Assembly (NCBI GenBank): GCA_963769845.1
Contig: CAVYNL010000032.1
Span: forward strand, 1-42,087
Origin: JBGQMW01 sp963769845
GTDB lineage: Archaea; Thermoproteota; Bathyarchaeia; Bathyarchaeales; Bathycorpusculaceae
Direction of reading: 5' to 3'
Length of the DNA: 42,087 nt
Position 1 is the first letter of the stretch; every line of letters starts with the position of its first letter. The notes under the pieces were generated by a model. It searched no databases. It saw only the letters and a program-made list of their open reading frames with translations, and was not told where the DNA came from. Positions 22,327-30,340 of this stretch are shown one piece after another. Made by a program: the position numbers and the translations under genes.

Positions 22327-24600
22327 CTAGGGCTTCCTGCGCTTATAAGCTTGCACAGGAACCTTCAGCTCGGGACCACCGACTAGGCATTCCCGTAGAT
22401 AATCGTCCAGCGTGGCAGCGGGGACAACATCTATCGAGTAATCGTTGACATCTATCGAGTGTTCATAGTTCTTCTTTGGGACAACGACTTTCTTGAATCC
22501 CCACGCTTCGGCCGCCTTGATCTTCTCGTAGACGCCGCCGACCGCCGTTATCTGGATGGAATCATCAACGCCCAAGTTGATTTCTCCTGTCACCGCCACG
22601 TCCTGTCTCACAGGTTTGCCCTCGATGAGCGAACACAGAAGTATCGTCATGGTCACGCCTGCGGAAGGCCCGTCTACGCCGTAGGATTGTGAGAAGTCGA
22701 TGTGTGTCAGGTAATCCTGAGCAATGTCTAGCCCGTATTTCTGCAGTATGACGCTCCTGACTTTTGCGATGCTGTCCGATATGAAACTCTGACCTTTTGC
22801 GACTCCCGTGACCTTATAGTAGCCCTTGAACGCATAATCGCGGGGCAATTCATTTTTTCCCACCATCTGCGCCTTAACGTTCAGAACGCTGCCTGTCATC
22901 TCGCCGCTGTACGGGTCCCGCGATATTGCCAGACCGTGTATTTGTCCCAGCTTTATTCCGTCTGGCTTGATCTCCAACAGTTTGCCCCTTTCATTGATCT
23001 CGTTCTCAAGTATCTGTCTCTGAATCGTCTTGCAGTGCTGCCCGATGGCTTCAAGCACGTGTCTCTTGTCGACGAGCTGGCACTCCTCATTCATCGCCAA
23101 GGTCGCAGCTGTCTTTATGATCGAGATCAGCGGCCTGAACCTGGTTGACAATGCATCTTTCTTGTTGCTTCTTCTCCTTCCCTCCTCTGCTATTTCTTGG
23201 CACGCTTCTCTCGTGAACGGGGCAAGGTTGAACCTCTTTGCCTCCTGAGCCACGAACTGCACGTATTTTCGTCTGTTTTCCACGGTGTTCGGCATATCGT
23301 TGTTCATTCTCACCACTTTGCCGTAGCCGTAGATCCTGTCCATCAATGCCGGGTGAATCTGACTAACGCTGTCAAAGTTCCCCGCACCTACGAGGAAAGT
23401 TACCGCGGGAACGGGCTCCGTTGAAACGGCCATTGCTGCGGTGTCACCACCGCTGAACCTTCCCCTCAGCGTTATCGGCAGCTGACCATCCTCAAGCACT
23501 GTCAGCAGCGTCACAGCCTCGTCTGGGTCAAGGTTCTTTATCTCGTCAATGTACAAAATTCCCAGGGACGCGACGTGAACGTCTCCTGCACTGACCCTCT
23601 GATGCTCTGGGGTTCCCAAACCGCCTGTCTGATAGGGGTCCCACGCTATGGAGCCGAACAGTTGTGCACTCTTATGGCCCGTTGCATCTATGAACGGTGC
23701 GTGTCCAGTGCTGTTGTCAACGAGCATCTTTGGGACATCTGACTGCTGAGCGCCTCCGATGCCTTTCATTCCTCCGGAACCGCTCATCTTTCCGAACCAG
23801 CCTATGAACACACCGAAGAATACCAGGCTTCCCCCCGGGATGAACGTCAACGGAACTAGACCTACGAATTTCTGCAAGAGAAAATCAGAGAAGCCGTCAA
23901 ACGAGCTGCGGAAAGAGTCAGTTGCTGCTGACCAAGTCTGCCAAGCCTGGTACATGAAGTAGAAGCCCAAGCACATCAAGAACAAACCCATTACTATCAA
24001 GAAAACCTGTATTCCCTTGAAACCCACTTTGGTCAGGAGTTTTTTCTTCAGCTCTCTAAGCTGCTCCTTCTGCTGTATCTTCTTGCCCTCGCTCGCTTTG
24101 TGAATGGAAATCCTAGGTTGACTAGGCATAGCCAAGTTCTTCCAGCTCAAGGTGTCGAAAAGCTTTATCCCGTTCTCCTTGTAAACCTGTGTGAGCTTCT
24201 CCGCGAGCGCTTTGCCAATCAAGGACTTTCCAGTTCCAGGGTCACCTAGAAGCATAAGATATGGCCCTGGGCTTATCGCCGTCTTTGTTCCTTCTTTCTG
24301 TTTGTCGGGGCTGCTCCAGCTCTCGTACCACTTGTTCTTTTCCAGCCACTTGAGCTTGTGAACCCACTCGTCCAGGCAGAGGAAGCATTCCTTCAACGCC
24401 TGGTCTTGGCCTATAGCCCAGTTGATCAGATTGTCATCTGTGGGGAAGCCTTCCGTGCTCTTGAAGTTTCCCCAGTCCCATTCAACTCTAACGTTTCTCC
24501 CGTTCACGTTCCTTTCTAGGGTCTCAACGTCGTTTCCGAAGAACTCTCCCTTCAAGCGTGACACCTTAGGCTGCCCTTCTCTAACAGACCAGAGCGTCAT
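22327..24600 (-). CDS. lonB: LonB-type membrane-anchored ATP-dependent protease
   Basis: Archaeal LonB degrades membrane and soluble proteins from the cytoplasmic membrane. Walker A GDPGTGKS (119-126) is followed, as in LonB, by an insertion with two TM helices (about 197-218 and 248-270). Walker B GILYIDEIKNLD and the sensor-containing MDRIYGYGKVVRM come next. The protease domain has Ser646 in GVDGPSAG and Lys693 in VGGVYEKIKAAE, a Ser/Lys dyad. The spacing is 47 residues against 43 in E. coli Lon, owing to a short insertion (VDDSI). At 757 aa the protein is slightly longer than usual, with an N-terminal extension. It stands first in the run lonB, hjc-like, ABC ATPase, permease. Confidence 0.93.
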   Translation of the reverse strand: MTLWSVREGQPKVSRLKGEFFGNDVETLERNVNGRNVRVEWDWGNFKSTEGFPTDDNLINWAIGQDQALKECFLCLDEWVHKLKWLEKNKWYESWSSPDKQKEGTKTAISPGPYLMLLGDPGTGKSLIGKALAEKLTQVYKENGIKLFDTLSWKNLAMPSQPRISIHKASEGKKIQQKEQLRELKKKLLTKVGFKGIQVFLIVMGLFLMCLGFYFMYQAWQTWSAATDSFRSSFDGFSDFLLQKFVGLVPLTFIPGGSLVFFGVFIGWFGKMSGSGGMKGIGGAQQSDVPKMLVDNSTGHAPFIDATGHKSAQLFGSIAWDPYQTGGLGTPEHQRVSAGDVHVASLGILYIDEIKNLDPDEAVTLLTVLEDGQLPITLRGRFSGGDTAAMAVSTEPVPAVTFLVGAGNFDSVSQIHPALMDRIYGYGKVVRMNNDMPNTVENRRKYVQFVAQEAKRFNLAPFTREACQEIAEEGRRRSNKKDALSTRFRPLISIIKTAATLAMNEECQLVDKRHVLEAIGQHCKTIQRQILENEINERGKLLEIKPDGIKLGQIHGLAISRDPYSGEMTGSVLNVKAQMVGKNELPRDYAFKGYYKVTGVAKGQSFISDSIAKVRSVILQKYGLDIAQDYLTHIDFSQSYGVDGPSAGVTMTILLCSLIEGKPVRQDVAVTGEINLGVDDSIQITAVGGVYEKIKAAEAWGFKKVVVPKKNYEHSIDVNDYSIDVVPAATLDDYLRECLVGGPELKVPVQAYKRRKP

Positions 24601-25197
24601 GACCGATTAAAGCGCTTATTTCAAAATCAGCAATATGTCGCACATCCGATGACTCTGTCGATTTATCTCAAGAACTAGCTTGCCAGACGCATCACATGTA
24701 CGGGCTTCCGAATTGGCCCTTTCGACATTTCACCAGCTTTCCTTTCGCTTTCAACTGAAAAAAACCTTCTTCGAGCCTGTTTCGCGCCGAATTCCGCGTG
24801 CCCCGTAAATCTGTAAGCTTTTTGACCAGAACAAAAAAACTGGAAGCCCGCAGAAGCCTGCAAATCTGAAAAGAACCTCGTATCAGGCGTTTCTGTTACA
24901 CACTTCAGCCTAAGGCATGGACTTGCCCAGCGCCTCATATAAAAACCGACGAAAATCTCCATGCGAAGCTTTCGCCAGTGACTTCGACCTAGCTTCGAAG
25001 TTTTTCTCGGGTTTTCTAGAACATGTCGGCTTTCTAGACTGATGCTCGCCAAAGTTGGTCAAGCTCTCATGAAGGCGCGACCTGATAGGCTGTGATCTCG
25101 CCGCCAGCGTTCGTCCCAAAGATGTTGTCTGCCGCTCGCACTCATTAGTCGTCTTTCAACTGCGGCTAGGAAAACGTCGACCATGCGGTTTCTAGGC

Positions 25198-25214
25198 GAT
25201 GCTTCTGTATACAG
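25198..25214 (+). repeat. Dispersed short repeat, copy 3
   Basis: GATGCTTCTGTATACAG, containing the perfect palindrome CTGTATACAG. It is flanked by CTAGG on the left and CCTAG on the right. Confidence 0.55.
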
Positions 25215-25466
25215 TCCTAGGGCTAGAACCGAGTCAACTTGTTCCTCACGACGCCTGCAGCCATCGCGGATCACCTGTCTATTGGGGCTGTTTCCTCGGC
25301 CTTTTCGTTTGAGGGGTAGAAGTTGTCACGTTTGCACTGGGCTATGTGGCGCATATTTCCGACAGTTACAGATGAGGTTTTTACGTGTTAGTGATGCTCG
25401 TTGTGCAGGTATTACGTGACGTTGTTACGTATCACCAGCAGCTTGTTGCTCCTCTGCACAGAACGC

Positions 25467-25486
25467 CTGTATACGGAAGCATCAAC
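25467..25486 (-). repeat. Dispersed short repeat, copy 4 (inverted)
   Basis: On the minus strand it reads GTTGATGCTTCCGTATACAG. It faces copy 3, so the two bound a 289-bp segment with terminal inverted repeats. Confidence 0.55.
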
Positions 25487-25562
25487 AGAGTGGTCTGACT
25501 CTCAACGAGAGTTTTCGTGCAGCTGGAAAATCTTTAATGCGAGTGTGCTCTATGCTTGGCCT

Positions 25563-26111
25563 ATGAGAACAGGCAAGATCGTGAAACGCTTCACTGCCAA
25601 AGACGGGCGCAGCGTCGTTCTGAGAACTCCAAAGTGGGAGGATCTAGACGAGCTGCTCGAGCTGATAAATTCGCTTGTGGACGAGGGAGCCGAGATATCA
25701 AAGAACAAGAAAGCCACGAGAGAAGAAGAGATTAACTGGCTGGCCAGCTTAATTGCTCGCGTGGAGAAGGGTGAGACTTCTTTCTTAGTGGCTGACGTAG
25801 GAGGGAAAGTCGTTGCATCTTCTGATGTCAACCCGCGAACGGGGTATGAGAGTCACGTCGGAGGCATCGGCATAGTGATCAAGCAGGGTTACCGCGACGT
25901 AGGCATCGGAACCGAGATCATGCATACTCAAATCGACCTTGCCAGAAAAATGGGGCTCAAAGTCCTGACCCTTACAGCCTTCGCCTCCAACAAGAGAGCC
26001 ATCCACGTTTACGAGAAGGTCGGTTTCGTCCAGACCGGCAGAATCCCAAGAAAGCATTTCAAGGACGGCAAATACATAGACGAAGCAATAATGACAAACC
26101 TGCTGGAGTGA
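25563..26111 (+). CDS. GNAT family N-acetyltransferase
   Basis: This 182-residue acetyltransferase resembles the RimI/RimJ-like group. SFLVADVGGKVVASSDV forms the central strands, GIVIKQGYRDVGIGTEIM is the acetyl-CoA binding loop, and LTLTAFASNKRAIHVYEKVGFVQTGRIPR gives the usual GNAT C-terminus with N and Y residues. The open frame extends to 25401 through repeat copy 4, but ATG 25563 fits the domain boundary and a TATA-like stretch near 25531. It is followed after 7 bp by the yjbQ-like gene, indicating an operon. The substrate is unknown; protein N-termini or polyamines are typical. Confidence 0.87.
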   Translation: MRTGKIVKRFTAKDGRSVVLRTPKWEDLDELLELINSLVDEGAEISKNKKATREEEINWLASLIARVEKGETSFLVADVGGKVVASSDVNPRTGYESHVGGIGIVIKQGYRDVGIGTEIMHTQIDLARKMGLKVLTLTAFASNKRAIHVYEKVGFVQTGRIPRKHFKDGKYIDEAIMTNLLE

Positions 26112-26118
26112 AACCCGG

Positions 26119-26535
26119 ATGCCCAACGTCAAATTCTTCAACACTACCTTCGAGTTTTCCACGAAGGGAGAAATAGAATTCGTAGACCTCACAGACAAGC
26201 TCCAAGCAACAGTCGCCAAGTCAGGCGTAAGAAACGGTTTGGCACACGTGTTCGCACCACACGCCACAGGCGTGCTACTCCTGACAGAGAACGAACACGG
26301 ATTACTGGAAGACATCAAGGAGTTCATGGAGGACATAGTGCCAAAGAACAGAGGGTACAAGCACGCCTCAAACGCGCATGCCCATCTGAGATCTATGCTT
26401 TTTCCACCTGACAAGACCATACCGGTCGTTGGCGGACATGCAGAACTCGGGACATGGCAATCTCTAATGTTCGTGGAAACAGACGTTCACCCAAGAAGAA
26501 GAACCGTCATAATACAAGTCATCGGAGAACAGTGA
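26119..26535 (+). CDS. YjbQ/UPF0047 family protein
   Basis: The whole protein matches the YjbQ (secondary thiamine-phosphate synthase-like) family: FVDLTDKLQATVAKSGVRNG, FAPHATGVLLLTENEHGLLED (conserved His/Thr/Glu block), NAHAHLRSMLFPP, and VGGHAELGTWQSLMFVETD with the conserved His and Glu. The length of 138 aa is usual. The cellular function is not established; the family weakly complements thiamine-phosphate synthase. It forms a two-gene operon with the upstream GNAT. Confidence 0.92.
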   Translation: MPNVKFFNTTFEFSTKGEIEFVDLTDKLQATVAKSGVRNGLAHVFAPHATGVLLLTENEHGLLEDIKEFMEDIVPKNRGYKHASNAHAHLRSMLFPPDKTIPVVGGHAELGTWQSLMFVETDVHPRRRTVIIQVIGEQ

Positions 26536-26563
26536 GCAGCTGAGCCCCGTAACAACCCGGTGA

Positions 26564-27004
26564 TCATGCACGTTCCGCATAAGATGCCGGCTCGACCTCC
26601 TCCCATTCGATTTGATAGCATAAAGGCAGTATTACTCTCACGTTGAATCCGGCGGCCTTCGACACTTCCCTGATTGTTGAAAATTCAGCCCGATGGGAGA
26701 GTTTAGTCCAAACAGCACATTTCACTCGTCCGTGGAGCATCGATTTTACGGTTTTGTTGTAAATTCCAACGGTTCGGTTGAATTCCGCGCGGTTGCCCTC
26801 CAACAGACTGTCGCACCTCTGGGCAAATCCGTCTTCACTTTCTGTCAGACAGAATTCCACAAGGCACTGTGTAACGAGAAAAGTGCGGTTTATGCTCCCG
26901 GCAACGCGCTCACGGCAGGTACCGACAGCCCTTTGTGCATGAATTAATAAGGTTCGAAAACCTTCGCTGAGAGTTCGACACGAGCCACAGTGATCAGCAC
27001 ACAA
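26564..27004 (-). CDS. Doubtful ORF, possible decayed gene
   Basis: This 146-aa open frame starts with TTG and lies between convergent and divergent neighbours. The N-terminal half is compositionally unconvincing (Cys/Arg-rich). The C-terminal half (KAAGFNVRVILPLCYQIEWEEVE) resembles the end of an alpha/beta enzyme such as a methyltransferase, but no SAM motif is present. It may be a remnant. The opposite strand also has an open frame (26693-26947) of no better quality. Confidence 0.25.
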   Translation of the reverse strand: MCADHCGSCRTLSEGFRTLLIHAQRAVGTCRERVAGSINRTFLVTQCLVEFCLTESEDGFAQRCDSLLEGNRAEFNRTVGIYNKTVKSMLHGRVKCAVWTKLSHRAEFSTIREVSKAAGFNVRVILPLCYQIEWEEVEPASYAERA

Positions 27005-27057
27005 AAGGCTATTAACTGGCTCTAGGAAATCTAGCCTGACCGTGGTGAACGTCTCGT

Positions 27058-27900
27058 TTGTCGTTTGAGATCCAAGAACTGCAAGACATCATTAGAGTCA
27101 TCGTTCTGATTAATCTTAGTAAAGGCAACAGAGAAGAAGAGGCCTCGCTGAAACACCAGATCGACAAAGTGTGCACCGGCTACGTGTGCGTGGAGATGAA
27201 CGACTTGGAGAAAACCCTAATTCAGATGGCCGCTGAAGGACTAATAATCAAGGATAGTCAGCAGGTCCAGCTGACTGAGCAGGGCGTGAAGCTGGGAAAA
27301 GAATGGTCAAGCCTTCTTCTGAAGAAAGAACCTATTCTTGAAGTTGTGGCGGGGCTGGTTGACGGTTCGATCACGAGTCTGGTTGTCGTTCTTTCTGCGT
27401 TCATCGCAGGTTTAGCTTTTAAGACTGCGGCCTTCGCGGCTTTCCTCACTCTTGCGTCAGTGGCAATAACGAACTTCTCGAGTTTCCTACTCGGCGGAAT
27501 AACGGCAGACATGGCCGACATGATAACTCTGCAGACTCTGATGAACTACAGCCTGAGCGACATTCCCGACAAGAAGGAGCGAGAGAAGTCGCTGACGCTT
27601 GTTCAACGATTGTTCACGGTTCTGCACAAAGAGATAAACAGGTCTAACATCCTGTCAGCCATAATCTGCGGGACAACGACTTTCCTAGCTGGCATAGTGC
27701 CAATACTCTTTTACTTTGCTCTGCCGCGTCCTGTTAACATCTTCGTCTCATTGGCAATCGTCGGCGCGGTCGTAGGATTCTTCCTAGTCAGATATAGGGC
27801 AAGGAGGTCCAGAATCCACTGGAAAATAACCCTGCTGGAGACCGTGGTCATAGTCGCCATCGCGGTTATAGCCTCTTTGCTGATAGGCGGAAGCGCCTAG
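27058..27900 (+). CDS. VIT1/CCC1-like membrane transporter with N-terminal wHTH-like domain
   Basis: Residues 1-85 look like a winged helix (LQDIIRVIVLINLSKGNREE, LEKTLIQMAAEGLIIKDSQQVQLTEQG). Residues about 92-280 resemble the VIT1/CCC1 iron/manganese transporter family: EVVAGLVDGSITSLVVVLSAFIAGL is the family-type first helix, followed by TNFSSFLLGGITADMADM, a cytoplasmic loop (SLSDIPDKKEREKSLTL), and three further helices to the C-terminus. About five TM helices in total match the family. A TTG start is assumed at 27058. The HTH-like head may sense or regulate metal, which is inference. It is monocistronic. Confidence 0.72.
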   Translation: MSFEIQELQDIIRVIVLINLSKGNREEEASLKHQIDKVCTGYVCVEMNDLEKTLIQMAAEGLIIKDSQQVQLTEQGVKLGKEWSSLLLKKEPILEVVAGLVDGSITSLVVVLSAFIAGLAFKTAAFAAFLTLASVAITNFSSFLLGGITADMADMITLQTLMNYSLSDIPDKKEREKSLTLVQRLFTVLHKEINRSNILSAIICGTTTFLAGIVPILFYFALPRPVNIFVSLAIVGAVVGFFLVRYRARRSRIHWKITLLETVVIVAIAVIASLLIGGSA

Positions 27901-28103
27901 CGTCGCCTAAGCCGCCTGTACGTGTTCGATGTTGCAGCTGACGCGTACAATGTTGTTAATTAGCTATTCTGCCTCAATTGTCCCCATAGCAAGACAGCGA
28001 ATTAGACAGGTTAAGTTGAATCAGTGTTCGTTCGGCGAGCTTTCGTCCGCCGGATGCTTTAGTGCTGCCGCGTTTGCAATGACCTTAGCCAACACTGGAG
28101 CAG
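27901..28103. other. Intergenic, nothing recognised
   Basis: No gene, hairpin or repeat is seen between the VIT1/CCC1-like gene and the small minus-strand remnant. Confidence 0.4.
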
Positions 28104-28381
28104 TCACGGGCTATGCGGATGGATGAACAAGCGTGCCCCGCATCTTGATCTCATTTCTGAAAGGGCGGCTTTCACCCCACTTTTCCTGTAGCGTACACTC
28201 TCTATATAAGGTTCGAGCCTCTTCGCGAAGAATGCGTCAGCAGCACGTAGAATCTCCTTTTCTGTCAGCTCGCGTTCCACAGTTCTAGTGTAAATTGCGC
28301 GCGCTTCTCCGAGTTCCTCATCAGCTCAGAAAGCAGACGACGCTCTATACCCTTCATAAGATTGTCTCTGCAATTCATCAT
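28104..28381 (-). pseudogene. Small helical protein remnant with a frameshift
   Basis: On the minus strand, from ATG 28381 (or 28378), the frame reads MNCRDNLMKGIERRLLSELM, and after a shift in a CGCGCGC run near 28300 continues AIYTRTVERELTEKEILRAA, DAFFAKRLEPYIESVRYRKS, ending at TGA 28104. The joined product of about 90 aa is charged, helical and protein-like, unlike random frames. The first 15 residues recall the N-terminus of archaeal Lrp-type regulators, but the rest does not. No family is assigned. Confidence 0.35.
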
Positions 28382-28827
28382 GAATCAATCAGTGTAAGCA
28401 ACTTCATCATTGACTCTTCTCAACCCTGCCCACCCACGAGCATGCAAGGCGCCCAAACCAATCTACCAAAAGGCGAACCTAAGCGAGCGCGCTGCTCAAC
28501 ATGCACCAGGATGACGTGGACAGTGACTTACTTCAGCCCAAATACCGCGCGCGAGCAACGATGGGCCAAAAAAATAGAACCCAAACACATCAAAGACTTT
28601 CTAGAACACGAGAATATTCGAAACGCTGACTATGATACAATCATCAAACACACCTTATCTGGATGCCTCAGTGATAGGTTCAGTCAAAGTAACCGACAAA
28701 CCTGAGGAAACAAATCATTGCTTGAAGGAAGCTTTGAGTACGTGTGCCAAAAGGAAGGCTTAATATTCCCGAGAAAACGCAAATGAGCGAGACGACTACA
28801 AAGTGTGATCGAGGTCGTCCAAATAGT
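28382..28827. other. Intergenic upstream of tRNA-His
   Basis: A plus-strand open frame crosses this stretch (to 28705), but it has no SD, no recognisable domain and an odd composition, so I do not call it. GCTTAATATT (28758-28767) could be a TATA box for a short RNA or a distal tRNA promoter. Confidence 0.4.
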
Positions 28828-28901
28828 GGCCGGGGTGAGGTAGCTTGGTAGCCCATAGGCCTGTGGAGCCTAGCGCCCGGGTTCAAATCCCGGCCCCGGC
28901 C
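28828..28901 (+). tRNA. tRNA-His (GTG)
   Basis: The gene folds as a cloverleaf. Acceptor GCCGGGG (28829-28835) pairs with CCCCGGC (28894-28900). The anticodon stem TAGGC/GCCTA encloses loop CTGTGGA with anticodon GTG. The T-arm CCGGG-TTCAAAT-CCCGG is canonical. The base before the acceptor is G (G-1) and the discriminator is C73, the histidine identity pair. The D-stem has a mismatch at 10-25 (A-C) and a wobble T13-G22. No intron. CCA is not encoded. Confidence 0.95.
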
Positions 28902-28991
28902 CTCCAGAGACCTTTCTGGACAGGAACCTCACAAAGAAAAGCAAAGTCAGCCTTAGCGCGCGCCTCTTCGTTGCATCTGACACCAGCAAGT

Positions 28992-30092
28992 TCATCCCCA
29001 GAAAAGTGACTTTGGGGGATGCTTTTGTATACGAGCTTCATGGAGCACCTCGTCTGTGAAGAGGGGAACCTTGAGTCTCGACCTGAGTGACTGTGTAGTT
29101 CTTCCTGTTTCTAGAGGTGGTTTGGTCAGTCTTCTGGCATCCTCGCCTAGACGCATCCAAGCTTCAAAATCCTTCGAGGGCGGTTCCGCGTCAAAAAGCT
29201 CCTTTCGAGCTGCTTCCAGTAAATAGTTCTTCGCGCCGAGATATTCAGCAGCTGTCTGGACGATGTGCCCCGTCTTGTACGCTGCATAGAAAATGTCTGT
29301 AGCTTTTTCATGCCAATTCCTGTCTCGAAGAATGTGGTGCTCAATGATTATTTGCGGAACCCGTTCCGCGATGGTAGCGAGATTCTCAAGCGCTCGGCGT
29401 ATCTCGCCTTCGCCGACTTTCAGACCTTCTAGATAGAGGGGCGGACCGCCTATGAGAAGCAGTTGAGGAGCTTCCTCGACTATCATCCTGAGCGTGGTGC
29501 TCGCCATCGGACCCTGAACGTCCGGCGCAAACACGAACTTCTCATCCTCATATGTTATCGAGGCCACGAGAACCCACCCTAGTTCCGAATTTTCAGGACC
29601 GTGAAAGACGGGTTCACAAAAACTCACCCGCGTGCCGCCAAATTCAAAGGTCCTTCCATCCGCAATCTCCATCTTGCCGGCATATTTTCCTGTTGTTTTT
29701 TGGAACATCCATGCCCTCTCCCTCTGACTGTAGTTGATGTTTTCTCTAGGGTTCTTCATCAAAACTGTCTTGCCCTCATAGATCTGCCTAGCTGTCACAT
29801 CGCGACTCGTCCAATTGCACAGCCAATCTTCAAAAGAAGGAGTATGATGATCGTTGTGATAGTGGCTGATAGTCACAACTTCAGCCTTAGTAGCCGCTTC
29901 AGCGATTCTTTCTCGCGATTTCACGATAGCCTGAAACTCTTTCGGATGAGGCAGTAGTCCAAAACGTTTCGGGCAGAGAGAAACGCCAGCGTCAAGAAGG
30001 ATCCGCACGTCAGGAGTCTCAACGTACGTACACATTGACCTTACCCCCAGACTTTCAGCGGCCAATGGAGTAACCTGCAAACGTTTCAGCAT
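28992..30092 (-). CDS. UPF0282 metallo-beta-lactamase-fold protein
   Basis: The start MLKRLQVTPLAAESLGVRSM is followed by VRILLDAGVSL and the MBL metal motif SHYHNDHHTPSFEDW (HxHxDH form YHNDHH). Then comes VFHGPENSELGWVL, FAPDVQGP and IIEHHILRD, all as in archaeal UPF0282 proteins of unknown hydrolase activity. An open frame extends to 30143, but a TATA box at 30118-30125 lies inside that extension and points to a leaderless start at ATG 30092. The last 15 residues (EARIQKHPPKSLFWG) are encoded by a dispersed repeat copy, so the original C-terminus may have been replaced. Confidence 0.88.
   Translation of the reverse strand: MLKRLQVTPLAAESLGVRSMCTYVETPDVRILLDAGVSLCPKRFGLLPHPKEFQAIVKSRERIAEAATKAEVVTISHYHNDHHTPSFEDWLCNWTSRDVTARQIYEGKTVLMKNPRENINYSQRERAWMFQKTTGKYAGKMEIADGRTFEFGGTRVSFCEPVFHGPENSELGWVLVASITYEDEKFVFAPDVQGPMASTTLRMIVEEAPQLLLIGGPPLYLEGLKVGEGEIRRALENLATIAERVPQIIIEHHILRDRNWHEKATDIFYAAYKTGHIVQTAAEYLGAKNYLLEAARKELFDAEPPSKDFEAWMRLGEDARRLTKPPLETGRTTQSLRSRLKVPLFTDEVLHEARIQKHPPKSLFWG
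29005..29033 (+). repeat. Dispersed short repeat, copy 5 (end of UPF0282 gene)
   Basis: It contains AGTGACT, TGGG and then GATGCTTTTGTATACG, sharing about 24 of 29 positions with copy 1. It lies inside the last codons of the minus-strand UPF0282 gene. Confidence 0.5.
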
Positions 30093-30117
30093 GGCATTCA
30101 ATGAACGCACGAAATCG

Positions 30118-30125
30118 CGTATAAA
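30118..30125 (-). promoter_or_regulatory. TATA box fixing the UPF0282 start
   Basis: TTTATACG on the minus strand lies 26-33 nt before ATG 30092, the spacing of a leaderless archaeal transcript. Confidence 0.55.
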
Positions 30126-30340
30126 CCTTTTATTGACGTTCATTCGTCAGTCTTGATTGCGGGCGATGACGACTCTGGCCCCAATGAAGAACGATGATTT
30201 CGATCTTGAGTGCGGAGCCCGTATCATGGTAAGTGTCTTAGCATATTGAGTGACATAGTCAAACAAGGGGCAGGTCATAGGCAAAAAAGAGCGCGCTAGA
30301 AAGATCGGGGACGCAAGACAGGTGGATACGTACTCAGTCA

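Larger units (their letters stand above)
24601..25562. other. Gene-poor region holding an inverted pair of dispersed repeats
   Basis: Nearly 1 kb lies between divergent lonB and a GNAT gene. The open frames here lack plausible starts, composition or motifs, and I call none. Visible structures are repeat copies 25198-25214 (+) and 25467-25486 (-) facing each other, short TTCTAGA repeats near 25012 and 25031, and a possible TATA box CTTTAATG (25531-25538) for the GNAT gene. Confidence 0.55.

Noticed and set aside
24675..25052. 125-codon minus-strand frame upstream of lonB
   Set aside because: Basic, Arg/Phe-rich composition, no start signal and no motif; treated as non-coding.
28295..28705. 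136-codon plus-strand frame
   Set aside because: It is antisense to the better minus-strand remnant in its first part, and has no start signal or recognisable domain.
28836..28860. Possible intron or D-arm defect in tRNA-His
   Set aside because: The cloverleaf closes without an intron; an A-C at 10-25 alone is tolerated.
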